Below are positions 1 to 8,999 of a stretch of 64,000 bases of DNA, piece after piece. A model generated the notes under the pieces. The model searched no databases. It was not told the origin of the DNA and saw only the letters and a list, made by a program, of their open reading frames with translations. Location of the stretch: positions 1,612,001-1,676,000 of the forward strand of contig NZ_CP083692.1 in the NCBI RefSeq assembly GCF_020096995.1. The letters are read 5' to 3'. Origin of the DNA: Leucobacter sp. Psy1. GTDB taxonomy: Bacteria; Actinomycetota; Actinomycetes; Actinomycetales; Microbacteriaceae. Both the position numbers and the translations under genes were made by a program. Positions within the stretch are counted from its first letter, which is position 1. Every line of letters begins with the position of its first letter.

Positions 1-365
1 AGTAGTGCCTGCAGCCGCTGGAGCTTCAGGTGATCGGGGATCCCGGACTTGATGACGCGCATCAGAGTCGTCGGCCACTCATCCTCCGACCGGTGGTGCG
101 ACACCGTGATCGAGGTGTAGGTCACGTTCACGTGCACCACGCCGAGCCCGTAGGCGCGAGCGACGCGCGATACCGCCAGCGTCACCTCGTGCGCCGAAGC
201 CCCGGCGACGAGCATGGAGTCCCCGATGCGCATCGAGAGATCGAGCACACGGATGATGGTGCGCTCGTTCACGACCTGGAGCACCTCGGTCTGAGGGCTC
301 TCCTGCGCGGTGGTGTGGAACACTCGGCTCACCGCCGAGAACACGCGGAACGGACGCATCGACAT
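1..365 (-). CDS. Threonine/serine exporter (ThrE-type), N-terminal part, cut by window edge
   Basis: About 121 residues of the N-terminus are present; the rest lies beyond base 1. From residue 30 on it contains a stretch reading RVLDLSMRIGDSMLVAGAS followed by ARAYGL and VNVTYTSITVSHH, which matches the N-terminal soluble domain (ThrE_N, formerly DUF1212) of Corynebacterium-type threonine/serine exporters. Known members continue into about ten membrane helices and export L-Thr/L-Ser; those helices are not visible here. The ATG at 365 lies 3 bases after the stop of the GntR regulator, so both are probably one transcript; an in-frame ATG at 359 is an alternative start. Confidence 0.75.
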   Translation of the reverse strand, partial: MSMRPFRVFSAVSRVFHTTAQESPQTEVLQVVNERTIIRVLDLSMRIGDSMLVAGASAHEVTLAVSRVARAYGLGVVHVNVTYTSITVSHHRSEDEWPTTLMRVIKSGIPDHLKLQRLQAL

Positions 366-368
366 CGC

Positions 369-1124
369 CTATCGAGGCTGCGGATCGTAGCCGGCGTCGA
401 TGAGCGAGGTCGCGCGCTCAGTCTGCGGCGTGAAGTCGAGCATGTCGGTGGCGAGACCGAGGTCGCGATCGACGTGCAGCGCCATCGAGTGCGCGGCGTC
501 CCGGACATCCCGGGCGACGATCGCGTCGTACACGGCGCGATGGTCGAGCTGCATGGTCGCCGGCGTCGTCCCGAGAATGACCTGTCCCGTCCGGCTCGCG
601 TTCTGGAGCACCGTCATCACTCCCATGTAGAGGTCGAGCAACAGGGTGCTGCCGCTCGCCTCGACGATGATGTGATGGAACGACGCTGTTTCGGTGCTCG
701 CCTGGCACCCCTCGACGTCGATCCGGTCCGGATCCTCACCCCGCGAGAGCGCAGCGCGCAGACGCTCGAGATGCGCCTCGGTGCGGTGAACCGCGGCGTG
801 CTGGGCCGCCTCGATCTCGAGCGACCGCCGGTAGACCAGTACCTCCTCGAGGTCGTGGTCCGCGAGGAACTGCGTCAGGATCGACGTGACGGGCGTCCGC
901 GCGCGAACGAACGTGCCGCTGCCGGGAATCGCCTCGAGCATTCCGAGGTTCGCCAGCGTGCGGACGGCCTCGCGCACCGTCGACTTGCCGACCCCGATCA
1001 TCGCCATGAGCTCGGGCTCTTTCGGAATCGGCGCATTGAGCGGCCACGCCCCGCTCGTGATCCGCTCGCGCAGGTACTCGAGCGTATCTCGCGACTTCTG
1101 CGATGCGCGGGGGGCGTTCGACAT
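369..1124 (-). CDS. GntR-family regulator with FCD (FadR-type) effector domain
   Basis: 251 residues. The N-terminal winged helix spans about residues 12-75 and has the typical recognition helix KSTVREAVRTLANLGMLE followed by the wing GSGTFV. The C-terminal all-helical FCD domain (about 90-230) carries histidines (FHH, and AHSMALH near 215) that in FadR relatives bind a metal next to a carboxylate ligand. It likely represses itself and the exporter gene 3 bases downstream, but the effector cannot be read from sequence. A -10-like TATAGT (minus strand, 1168-1163) lies about 40 bases upstream. Confidence 0.85.
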   Translation of the reverse strand: MSNAPRASQKSRDTLEYLRERITSGAWPLNAPIPKEPELMAMIGVGKSTVREAVRTLANLGMLEAIPGSGTFVRARTPVTSILTQFLADHDLEEVLVYRRSLEIEAAQHAAVHRTEAHLERLRAALSRGEDPDRIDVEGCQASTETASFHHIIVEASGSTLLLDLYMGVMTVLQNASRTGQVILGTTPATMQLDHRAVYDAIVARDVRDAAHSMALHVDRDLGLATDMLDFTPQTERATSLIDAGYDPQPR

Positions 1125-1183
1125 GCGATCCTCGGGTCAGCGGGCGGGCGTGTGGCGTCTCAACTATACCGACCGCGCATCGA

Positions 1184-1218
1184 AGCTGAGTGGACGGCGC
1201 GGGGCCGCCCACTCAGCT
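1184..1218 (-). terminator. Hairpin terminator after fabF
   Basis: AGCTGAGTGG (1184-1193) pairs with CCACTCAGCT (1209-1218), with further CGGC/GCCG pairing inside. It lies 12 bases beyond the fabF stop and closes the fatty acid synthesis operon. There is no clear T-run on the minus strand. Confidence 0.6.
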
Positions 1219-1230
1219 CACCGGACGGCG

Positions 1231-2469
1231 TCAGACCGAGCGGAATGCGGCTACGGCGTTGTGCCCGCCGAAGCCGAACGAGTTCGAGATCGCGAGCTGG
1301 GGCCCATCGGAGAGCGGCTGCGGATCACCGGAAACGGTGAGCGGAATCTCGGGGTCGCGATCGACGAGGTTGATCGTCGGGGGAGCGGTGCGCTCCGCGA
1401 TCGCCAGAACCGTGAAGATCGCTTCGAGCGCACCCGTACCGCCGAGCAGGTGACCGGTGGAGGCCTTGGTAGCTGAGACGGGGATCTCGTTGACCCGTTC
1501 ACCGATCACGTTGCGCAGCGCAGTGTACTCGGCGATGTCGCCGACCGGCGTCGACGTGGCGTGGGCGTTGATGTGGGTGACGTCATCCGCCGTGGCCCCG
1601 GCCTGGGCGAGCGCGAGCTCGACGGCGCGGCTCGCACCGCGTCCCTCGGGGTCGTTCGCCGTGATGTGGTACGAGTCAGCCGTCACGCCGCCGCCTGCGA
1701 GTTCGGCGTAGATATGCGCCCCACGGGCGAGGGCGCGCTCCTCGGTCTCGAGGACGAGCGCGGCAGCGCCCTCGGCCATGACGAACCCGTCACGGCTCGT
1801 CGTGTACGGGCGCGACGCGGTCGCGGGATCGTCGTTGCGCCGCGACAGCGCCTGCATCGAGTTGAATGAGGCGAGCGTGATCGGATGGATCGCTGCTTCC
1901 GAGCCGCCGGCGATAACCACGTCGGCCAGGCCGCTCTGCAGGTGCTCGTAGGCGTTGCTCAGGGATTCGGTGCTGGAGGCGCAGGCGGACGCGACAGTGC
2001 GCGCGTAGGCACGCGCCTCGAAGTGCATGGAGACGGCGGCAGAGGGTGCGTTCGGCATGAGCATCGGGACGGTGAGGGGCATCACACGACGAGCGCCGCG
2101 CTCACGCAGAGTGTCCCAGGCGTTCAGGAGCGACCAGACGCCGCCGATGCCGGTCGCCCAATCGACCCCGAGACGCTCGGGCTCAACGTTCAGCTCACCC
2201 GCGTCGGCGACGGCCTCCATGGCCGCGACGAGCGCGAACTGGCTCGACGGGTCGAGGCGCTTGGCCACCGGACGGGCGAGCACCTCTGAGGCCGCGACCT
2301 TCGCCTCTCCGGCGAAGGTGACGGGAATCTCGTACTGCGACACCCAGTCGTGCTCGAGCGAGCGGATCCCTGACTCGCCGGCGAGCAGGGCGTCCCAGCT
2401 CTCTCGGGCCGTGCCGCCCAGCGGCGTGGTGGCACCGATGCCGGTGACGACGATCTTCTTCTGACTCAT
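1231..2469 (-). CDS. fabF: Beta-ketoacyl-ACP synthase II (KAS II)
   Basis: 412 residues; condenses malonyl-ACP with acyl-ACP in the elongation cycle of type II fatty acid synthesis in the cytoplasm. The catalytic triad is in canonical positions: Cys163 in SACASSTES, His303 in NAHATSTP and His340 in KASTGHLLGG; the C-terminal NSFGFGGHN loop is present. The ATG at 2469 is chosen because it gives MSQKKIVVTGIG, the usual family N-terminus, with GGAG 6 bases upstream. An upstream in-frame extension of 25 residues is unlike the family. Last gene of the fabD-fabH-acpP-fabF cluster, about 80 bases after acpP. Confidence 0.96.
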   Translation of the reverse strand: MSQKKIVVTGIGATTPLGGTARESWDALLAGESGIRSLEHDWVSQYEIPVTFAGEAKVAASEVLARPVAKRLDPSSQFALVAAMEAVADAGELNVEPERLGVDWATGIGGVWSLLNAWDTLRERGARRVMPLTVPMLMPNAPSAAVSMHFEARAYARTVASACASSTESLSNAYEHLQSGLADVVIAGGSEAAIHPITLASFNSMQALSRRNDDPATASRPYTTSRDGFVMAEGAAALVLETEERALARGAHIYAELAGGGVTADSYHITANDPEGRGASRAVELALAQAGATADDVTHINAHATSTPVGDIAEYTALRNVIGERVNEIPVSATKASTGHLLGGTGALEAIFTVLAIAERTAPPTINLVDRDPEIPLTVSGDPQPLSDGPQLAISNSFGFGGHNAVAAFRSV

Positions 2470-2549
2470 TGCTGCTCCGAGAGGGTGGGATCCGAGGGTG
2501 TCAAAGTCTGAGGGGGTGGGTGGGAGAGCGCACGGCCCTCCCACCGCGA

Positions 2550-2798
2550 TTAGGCCTGGGCCTTCTGAATGAAGTCGACTGCGTCACCGACGGTCTTGAG
2601 GTTCTTGACCTCTTCGTCGGGGATCTTCACGTCGAACTTCTCCTCGGCGTTGACGACGATGGTCATCATCGAGATCGAGTCGATGTCGAGGTCGTCGGTG
2701 AACGACTTGTCGAGAGCGACGACGTCGGTCGCGATCCCGGTCTCGTCGTTGATGAGCTCCGCGAGACCCGCGAGGACCTCTTCGTTGCTGTATGCCAT
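2550..2798 (-). CDS. acpP: Acyl carrier protein
   Basis: 82 residues, acidic. The phosphopantetheine attachment serine is Ser41 in DLDIDSISMMTIV. It shuttles acyl intermediates between the FAS-II enzymes encoded around it. The start at 2798 has AAGGAGAA at an ideal distance; an 11-codon upstream extension has no ribosome-binding site. It lies between fabH (59 bases upstream) and fabF. Confidence 0.97.
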   Translation of the reverse strand: MAYSNEEVLAGLAELINDETGIATDVVALDKSFTDDLDIDSISMMTIVVNAEEKFDVKIPDEEVKNLKTVGDAVDFIQKAQA

Positions 2799-2857
2799 GT
2801 GTGATTCTCCTTGTGTTGTGGTTCGGGTCAATGAAATCTCAAACGATCATGCCATAG

Positions 2858-3862
2858 CTACGGCAACTCGACGACCTGAGCGCCGTAGACGAGTCCGGCA
2901 CCGAAGCCGATCTGCAGCGCGAGACCGCCCGACAGGCTCGGGTCGTCGGCGAGCAGACGGTGCATCGCGAGCGGGATCGAGGCCGCCGAGGTATTGCCCT
3001 GCAGCTCGATATCGCGGGCGATCGCGACGGTCTCGGGAAGCTTCAGCTGCTTCGCGAACTCGTCGATGATGCGCATGTTCGCCTGGTGCGGGATGAAAGC
3101 GGCCAGCTCGTCGGGTCGCACCCCGGACGCTTCGAGCGTCTGCCGCGCGATCTTCGCCATCTCCCAGACGGCCCAGCGGAACACCGTCTGGCCGTCCTGT
3201 CGCAGCGTGGGCCACGCGACGTCGGCAGGGGAGTCGCGCACCTCGCGGAACGTGTGGGTCATCCGGATGGTGTCCCACTTCTCCCCATCGGAGCCCCACA
3301 GCGTCGGTCCGATACCGGTGTGATCGCTCGCCCCGACGACGACGGCTCCTGCGCCGTCTCCGAGCAGGAATGAGATGCTGCGATCGGTCGGATCGACCAT
3401 GTCGCTCATCTTCTCCGAGCCGATGACGAGGACGTTCCGGCACACCCCGGCGCGGACCAGCGCATCCGCCTGCCCGACACCGTACACGTACCCGGCGCAA
3501 GCGGCGGAGATGTCGAAGGCAGCGGCGGGGGTGAGGCCGAGTCGGTGCGCCGCGAGCGACGCCATCGAGGGCGTCGCCACGGTATTGGAGATGGTCGAGA
3601 TGATGAGACCGTCGATCTCGGAGGGGTCGAGTCCGCTGCGCGCGATCGCCTCTGCGCCGGCCTCGACGGCGAGGTCGACCGCACCGATCTCAGCGCTCGC
3701 GCGGCGCCGCTGCACGATGCCGGTGCGCTGGCGGATCCACTCGTCGGAGGAGTCGATGGGCCCGACGAGATCATCGTTCGGCACGTTGAGATCGCCCCTG
3801 GCGGCGCCGACCGAGAGAATACGGGTGTGTGCCGGGCCGGTGGGCTGAACGAGCGTGGGCAT
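2858..3862 (-). CDS. fabH: Beta-ketoacyl-ACP synthase III (KAS III)
   Basis: 334 residues; starts fatty acid synthesis by condensing an acyl-CoA primer with malonyl-ACP. The catalytic Cys122 (ISAACAGYVYG), His259 (FIPHQANMRI) and Asn290 (QGNTSAAS) are all present. Actinobacterial FabH usually accepts branched primers; that specificity is knowledge of the family, not readable here. It begins 11 bases after the fabD stop, so it is co-transcribed with it. Confidence 0.96.
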   Translation of the reverse strand: MPTLVQPTGPAHTRILSVGAARGDLNVPNDDLVGPIDSSDEWIRQRTGIVQRRRASAEIGAVDLAVEAGAEAIARSGLDPSEIDGLIISTISNTVATPSMASLAAHRLGLTPAAAFDISAACAGYVYGVGQADALVRAGVCRNVLVIGSEKMSDMVDPTDRSISFLLGDGAGAVVVGASDHTGIGPTLWGSDGEKWDTIRMTHTFREVRDSPADVAWPTLRQDGQTVFRWAVWEMAKIARQTLEASGVRPDELAAFIPHQANMRIIDEFAKQLKLPETVAIARDIELQGNTSAASIPLAMHRLLADDPSLSGGLALQIGFGAGLVYGAQVVELP

Positions 3863-3873
3863 AGTTCGGTTCC

Positions 3874-4806
3874 TTACTGTTCCGAGGCGGTCGCGGAGTC
3901 GGCAATGAGCGAGGCCGCCGCGTCCAGATCTTCAGGAGTCTTCACCGCGACGGTCGGGACACCGCGCAGGCCGCGCTTCGCGATACCGGTGAGCGCGCCG
4001 GCCGGGGTGAGTTCGATGAGCCCGGTGATCCCGGACTGCTGGAAGCTGTCCATGCAGGCGTCCCAGCGCACCGGGTTCGCGATCTGCGACACGAGGAGCT
4101 CGAGGAATCGAGCGCCGTCGTCGACGCGCGAACCATCAGCGTTCGTCCACAGGGGAAGTGCCGGGTCCCGGGTCTCGATGGACTGCGCCGCCTCGGAGAG
4201 AACGGGTACGGCCGACGCCATGTACTCGGTGTGGAAGGCGCCGGCGACCTGCAGCGGAATGACCCGCGCGCCACGGGGAGCGTCCTCGCCGAGAGCCGCC
4301 AAGCCCGGGAGGTCGCCCGCAGCCACGATCTGCCCGCCACCGTTGCGGTTCGCGGCGGTGAGACCGTGCGCGGCGATCTTCTCGAGCACGTCGGATTCGG
4401 TCCCGCCGACGACTGCGGCCATGCCCGTCTCGGTCAGCGCGGCTGCCTCGGCCATCGCCCTGCCTCGAGTGGCCACGAGCGCGAGCGCGTCGTTCTCCTG
4501 CAGCACCCCTGCGGCCGCAGCCGCGGCGAACTCTCCGACGGAGTGTCCGGCAACACCGACAGCATCGAGGGAAGCGCGGCCACCGAGTGCACGCCAAGCC
4601 AGCAGGCTCGCGGCGACGATCAACGGCTGTGCAACGGAGGTGTCGCGGATCGTCTCCGCGTCACTCTCCGTGCCGTGCGTGACCAGGTCGATACCGATGC
4701 GCTCTGACGCCTCGCCGAGGAACGTGCGCGACGCCGAGTCCTCGAGCCACGGGTGCAGGAATCCGGGGGTCTGTGAGCCCTGTCCAGGGCAGGCGATGAC
4801 AATCAC
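3874..4806 (-). CDS. fabD: Malonyl-CoA:ACP transacylase
   Basis: 310 residues with a GTG start at 4806; transfers malonate from CoA to ACP. The N-terminal PGQGSQ loop, nucleophile Ser89 in VAGHSVGEFAA and His192 in GAFHTEYM are present. The GTG start gives the usual N-terminus (M)IVIACPGQGSQ; a longer in-frame reading from 4857 adds 17 residues that do not fit the family. First gene of the fab cluster, 87 bases downstream of the PucR-type regulator. Confidence 0.93.
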   Translation of the reverse strand: MIVIACPGQGSQTPGFLHPWLEDSASRTFLGEASERIGIDLVTHGTESDAETIRDTSVAQPLIVAASLLAWRALGGRASLDAVGVAGHSVGEFAAAAAAGVLQENDALALVATRGRAMAEAAALTETGMAAVVGGTESDVLEKIAAHGLTAANRNGGGQIVAAGDLPGLAALGEDAPRGARVIPLQVAGAFHTEYMASAVPVLSEAAQSIETRDPALPLWTNADGSRVDDGARFLELLVSQIANPVRWDACMDSFQQSGITGLIELTPAGALTGIAKRGLRGVPTVAVKTPEDLDAAASLIADSATASEQ

Positions 4807-4893
4807 GTCTTCCAGTTTCTCAGATCGACACCCGAATCCCTGCATATGCGGCACCACAAATTCGTCCGATCGTTGGAGGAATCGTGAAATCGG

Positions 4894-6096
4894 TCAGGAT
4901 TTCGGGCGCTGCGGACCGCGCTTCACCCCGTGCTCGGCTATCGAACCGACGATGAGCGCCGCCTGCAGAATCAGTGCCTCGCGGGCGCCTGTCGCGTTCC
5001 AGCCGATGAGGTCGGTGACCTTCTTCAGTCGGTATCTCACGGTGTTCGGATGCACGAAGAGCTCGCGGGCCGTGGCCTCCAGGGAGCGGCCGTTGTCGAG
5101 ATAGCACCAGAGCGTTTCGAGCAGCTCGCGCGGCTGCTCCTGAAGCGGCTCGTAGATCTGCTCGATGAGGCTGCGCCTGGCGAGCCCGTCGCCCGCGAGC
5201 GCGCGCTCGGGGAGCAGGTCGTCGGCCAGCACGGGCCGGGTCGCGCGTCGCCAGGACCTGGCCACCGCCACCCCCGCGAGCGCCGCCCTGGCGCTGCGCG
5301 AAGCCGACACGAGGTTCGGGACCGTCGGGCCGAGAACGAGCGGACCGTCCGAAAACCCCTCGGCGAGTCGCGCCGCGATGTCGGGAAAGTCGAGCGGTTC
5401 CTGGGCGGGCGCGCTCGTGTCGCGCTGCGGCAGCTCCATGCGCCCGAGAACGAGCACCAGTCGGGTGCCCTGCAGGCCGATGAGCACGTCCGCACCGGCG
5501 TGTCGCGCTGTCCGGCGCAACTGGTCCACGTCGACGACGCGCTCCGAGGTGCCGACGAGCACCGCCGCCTCGCCGTGGCCGTGCCATCCGAGGGCGGCGA
5601 TCCGACTCGGCAGCTCGTCATCGGACTCTCCGGTCAGGATCGAGTCCACCACCAGCGCTTCGAGACGCGCATCCCAGAGTCCCCGCGCCTCGGCCGCGCG
5701 GGCGTAGACGTCCGCAGCGGCGAAGGCGACATCGCGGGAGTAGTGGAGGATCGCCTCACGGAGCGCTTCGCTCCGGGTGGCGACGCGCTCCTCGACGACG
5801 GAGACGACGACGCGAATCAGCTGCAGCGTCTCTTGCAGGCTGATGGATCGCAAGAGCTCGCGCGGCGCCGAACTGAAGACGTCCGAGGCGATCCAGGGCG
5901 TGGAGGTCGGATCCTCGTACCACTGGATGAACGAGCTGATACCCGTCTGCGCGACGAGACCGACGGCGGAGCGCCGCCCTGGTGGCATGTCGCTGTACCA
6001 GGGCAGCGTCGCCTCGAGTCGCGCCACCGTCTGAGTGGCGAGCTCACCCGAGATGAGTCGTAGCCAGTTGAGCTCCTGCTCCTTCTCCTGGGCCAT
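4894..6096 (-). CDS. PucR-type helix-turn-helix regulator, probable fatty-acid-synthesis activator (FasR-like)
   Basis: 400 residues. The C-terminus (about 325-390) is a PucR-type HTH: a leucine-rich segment, then LEATARELFVHPNTVRYRLK, then a helix ending in LILQAALIV. The central region resembles GGDEF-like domains of this family. Proteins of this type next to fabD-fabH-acpP-fabF in Streptomyces (FasR) activate that operon; the same job is inferred from position. It starts 17 bases after the aceE stop and ends 87 bases before fabD, so it may be made from the aceE transcript, linking acetyl-CoA supply with its use. Confidence 0.8.
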   Translation of the reverse strand: MAQEKEQELNWLRLISGELATQTVARLEATLPWYSDMPPGRRSAVGLVAQTGISSFIQWYEDPTSTPWIASDVFSSAPRELLRSISLQETLQLIRVVVSVVEERVATRSEALREAILHYSRDVAFAAADVYARAAEARGLWDARLEALVVDSILTGESDDELPSRIAALGWHGHGEAAVLVGTSERVVDVDQLRRTARHAGADVLIGLQGTRLVLVLGRMELPQRDTSAPAQEPLDFPDIAARLAEGFSDGPLVLGPTVPNLVSASRSARAALAGVAVARSWRRATRPVLADDLLPERALAGDGLARRSLIEQIYEPLQEQPRELLETLWCYLDNGRSLEATARELFVHPNTVRYRLKKVTDLIGWNATGAREALILQAALIVGSIAEHGVKRGPQRPKS

Positions 6097-6113
6097 AGAC
6101 GCCGGCGACCGCC

Positions 6114-8840
6114 TTACGCGTCCCCGCCCGCGCCACCGGTCGAACCGGCATTCACGTCGAGCAGACGGTACTTCTCAGCGGCCTTCCGGGGCACATCGGC
6201 GTCGATCTCGCCCTGCGCTGCGAGACGCTGGAGCACTCGGACCACCACGGACTCGCGGTCGATCGAGAAGTAGCGCCGCGCCGCAGCGCGAGTGTCGGAG
6301 AATCCGAAGCCGTCGGCTCCGAGCACGGTGTAGTCTCCGGGAACGTAGGGGCGGATCAGGTCGGGAACCTGGGTCGCCCAGTCGCTCACCGCGACGATCG
6401 GACCCTCGGCGCCCTCGAGACGCTCTGCCAGGTACGGCGTGCGGGCCGGCTCCTCGGGGTGGAGGAAGTTGTGACGCTCGGCCTCGACTCCGTCGCGGCG
6501 AAGCTCGCCCCAGCTGGTCACGCTCCACACGTCCGCTGCAACGTCCCAGTCGTCGGCGAGGAGCTGCTGCGCCTCGCGCGCCCACGGTACGGCGACGCCG
6601 GATGCGAGGATCTGCGCACGGTGCGAGCCTTCGCCGGCGGGGCTGACGAGGTGGATGCCGCGAACGATGCCCTCGACGTCGACATCCTCAGGCTCCGCGG
6701 GGTGCAGAATCGGTTCGTTGTAGACCGTGACGTAGTACATCACGTTCGGATCCTCGTGCTCACCGCCGTACATCCGCTCGATGCCGGAGCGCATGATGTG
6801 GCCGATCTCGTAGCCGTAGGCCGGGTCGTACGCGAGCACCGCAGGGTTCGTCGAGGCAAGAGCGAGCGAGTGGCCATCGGCGTGCTGCAGCCCCTCGCCG
6901 GTCAGCGTGGTGCGGCCGGCGGTCGCACCGATCAGGAAGCCGCGCGCCATCTGGTCGCCGGCCGCCCAGATCGCGTCGGCGGTGCGCTGGAAGCCGAACA
7001 TCGAGTAGAAGATGTAGACCGGGATCAGCGGCTCGCCCTGCGTGGAGTAGGAGGTGCCGATCGCGGTGAACGCGGCGGTCGCGCCTGCCTCGTTGATGCC
7101 CACGTGCAGGAGGACGCCCTGCGGGCTCTCCTTGTAAGCGAGCAGCAGGTCACGGTCGACCGAGGTGTAGTTCTGGCCGTGCGGGTTGTAGATCTTCGAC
7201 GTCGGGAAGTACGAGTCCATGCCGAACGTGCGGGCCTCGTCCGGGATGATCGGCACGAACCGCGGGCCGAAGCTCTGATCGCGCATGAGGTCTTTCAGCA
7301 GGCGGACGAAGACCATGGTGGTCGCCGCTTCCTGCTGGCCGGAGCCCTTCTTCGCGATGGCGTAGCTCTTGTCCGCGGGGACCGCGAGGTCGGTGTGCTT
7401 CGTGCGGCGCTCGGGCAGGTAGCCGCCGAGCTCGCGACGGCGTTCGTGGATGTACTTGATCGCCTCGTCGTCCTCGCCCGGGTGGTAGTAGGGCGGAAGG
7501 TAGGGGTTCTCCTCGAGCTGCTCATCGCTGATCGGGATGTGCATCTGATCGCGGAACTGCTTGAGATCCTCGAGCGTCATCTTCTTCATCTGGTGGGTCG
7601 CGTTGCGTCCCTCGAAGTGCGGGCCGAGACCGTATCCCTTGATCGTCTTCGCGAGAATGACGGTGGGGCGGCCCTTGTGCTCGGTAGCAGCCTTGAACGC
7701 CGAGTAGACCTTGCGGTAATCGTGGCCACCACGACGGAGGCCCCAGATCTCCTCGTCGCTGTAGTCCTCGACCAGCTTTGCCGCCCGCTCGTCGCGACCG
7801 AAGAAGTGCTCCCGCACGAACGCTCCGGATTCCGCCTTGTAGGTCTGGAAGTCGCCGTCAGGAGTGGTGTTCATGAGGTTGAGGAGTGCGCCGTCCTGAT
7901 CGCGCTCGAGGAGGTCATCCCACTCGCGACCCCACACGACCTTGATGACGTTCCAGCCTGCGCCGCGGAAGTAGCTCTCCAGTTCCTGGATGATCTTGCC
8001 GTTGCCGCGCACGGGGCCGTCGAGGCGCTGCAGGTTGCAGTTGATCACGAAGGTGAGGTTGTCGAGGCCCTCGTTCGCGGCGACCTGGAGCTGCCCGCGG
8101 CTCTCGACCTCGTCCATCTCGCCGTCGCCGAGGAACGCCCACACGTGCTGGTCCGAGCAGTCCTTGATCCCGCGATTCGTGAGGTACTTGTTCGCCTGGG
8201 CCTGGTAAATCGCGTTGATCGGGCCGATGCCCATCGAGACCGTCGGGAACTGCCAGAACTCGGGCAGCAGACGCGGGTGCGGGTAGCTCGGGAGTCCGCC
8301 GCCCTGGTGCGACTTCTCCTGCCGGAAGCCGTCGAGATCGTCCTCGGAGAGGCGGCCCTCGAGGAACGCTCGCGCGTACATGCCGGGCGAGGCGTGGCCC
8401 TGGAAGAAGATCTGGTCGCCTCCGCCGGGGTGATCCTGACCCCGGAAGAAGTGGTTGAAGCCGATCTCGTACAGCGAGGCTGCGGAGGCGTAGCTCGAGA
8501 TGTGCCCGCCCACGGCGATGTCGGGGCGCTGCGCGCGGTGCACCGTCATCGCGGCGTTCCAGCGGATCCAGCTGCGGTACTTGCGCTCGAGTTCTTCGTT
8601 GCCGGGGAACTCCGGCTCGTTCGACGATGCGATCGTATTGACGTAGTCAGTGGTCGGAACCTGCGGCACGCTGAGGTGCAGCTCGCGCGAGCGGGCGAGC
8701 AGGCTCGTCATGATGTCGCGGCCGCGACCCGGCCCGCGCTCCTCGACGACGGCGTCGAGCGACTCACGCCACTCGGCGGTCTCCTGGGGGTCCTGGTCGT
8801 CGTGATCCGGTGCGTAGGGATCCTGCGTGTTCACAGCCAC
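6114..8840 (-). CDS. aceE: Pyruvate dehydrogenase E1 component (homodimeric)
   Basis: 908 residues; thiamine-diphosphate-dependent decarboxylation of pyruvate and reductive acetylation of lipoyl-E2. The length and the TPP/Mg motif GDGEMDE followed by [15 protein letters not shown] mark the homodimeric (AceE) type, not the alpha/beta type. GTG start at 8840 has GAGGAG 9 bases upstream. The E2 and E3 partners are not adjacent; the sucB and lpdA genes at 37-40 kb are candidates, because in Corynebacterium one E2 serves both pyruvate and oxoglutarate complexes. It heads a block leading into fatty acid synthesis. Confidence 0.96.
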   Translation of the reverse strand: MAVNTQDPYAPDHDDQDPQETAEWRESLDAVVEERGPGRGRDIMTSLLARSRELHLSVPQVPTTDYVNTIASSNEPEFPGNEELERKYRSWIRWNAAMTVHRAQRPDIAVGGHISSYASAASLYEIGFNHFFRGQDHPGGGDQIFFQGHASPGMYARAFLEGRLSEDDLDGFRQEKSHQGGGLPSYPHPRLLPEFWQFPTVSMGIGPINAIYQAQANKYLTNRGIKDCSDQHVWAFLGDGEMDEVESRGQLQVAANEGLDNLTFVINCNLQRLDGPVRGNGKIIQELESYFRGAGWNVIKVVWGREWDDLLERDQDGALLNLMNTTPDGDFQTYKAESGAFVREHFFGRDERAAKLVEDYSDEEIWGLRRGGHDYRKVYSAFKAATEHKGRPTVILAKTIKGYGLGPHFEGRNATHQMKKMTLEDLKQFRDQMHIPISDEQLEENPYLPPYYHPGEDDEAIKYIHERRRELGGYLPERRTKHTDLAVPADKSYAIAKKGSGQQEAATTMVFVRLLKDLMRDQSFGPRFVPIIPDEARTFGMDSYFPTSKIYNPHGQNYTSVDRDLLLAYKESPQGVLLHVGINEAGATAAFTAIGTSYSTQGEPLIPVYIFYSMFGFQRTADAIWAAGDQMARGFLIGATAGRTTLTGEGLQHADGHSLALASTNPAVLAYDPAYGYEIGHIMRSGIERMYGGEHEDPNVMYYVTVYNEPILHPAEPEDVDVEGIVRGIHLVSPAGEGSHRAQILASGVAVPWAREAQQLLADDWDVAADVWSVTSWGELRRDGVEAERHNFLHPEEPARTPYLAERLEGAEGPIVAVSDWATQVPDLIRPYVPGDYTVLGADGFGFSDTRAAARRYFSIDRESVVVRVLQRLAAQGEIDADVPRKAAEKYRLLDVNAGSTGGAGGDA

Positions 8841-8956
8841 GTTCGTTGCTCCTCACATGGTCCGTACTGCCTGAGCTGCGGCGGTGGATGGGTCCGTCGA
8901 CGGGCAGCACGTCGGTGCCCGCGGGTTCGCGAGCAGTCCCAGACTAGCGAACAACT

Positions 8957-8993
8957 CGGCCGCTCCGCACCGCGGGGCGTTGCGGAGCGGCCG
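8957..8993 (-). terminator. Hairpin terminator after the zinc dehydrogenase gene
   Basis: Perfect 13-bp stem CGGCCGCTCCGCA (8957-8969) with TGCGGAGCGGCCG (8981-8993) and an 11-base loop. It lies directly after the dehydrogenase stop and before the aceE promoter region. Confidence 0.7.
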
Positions 8994-8999
8994 AAGGAT

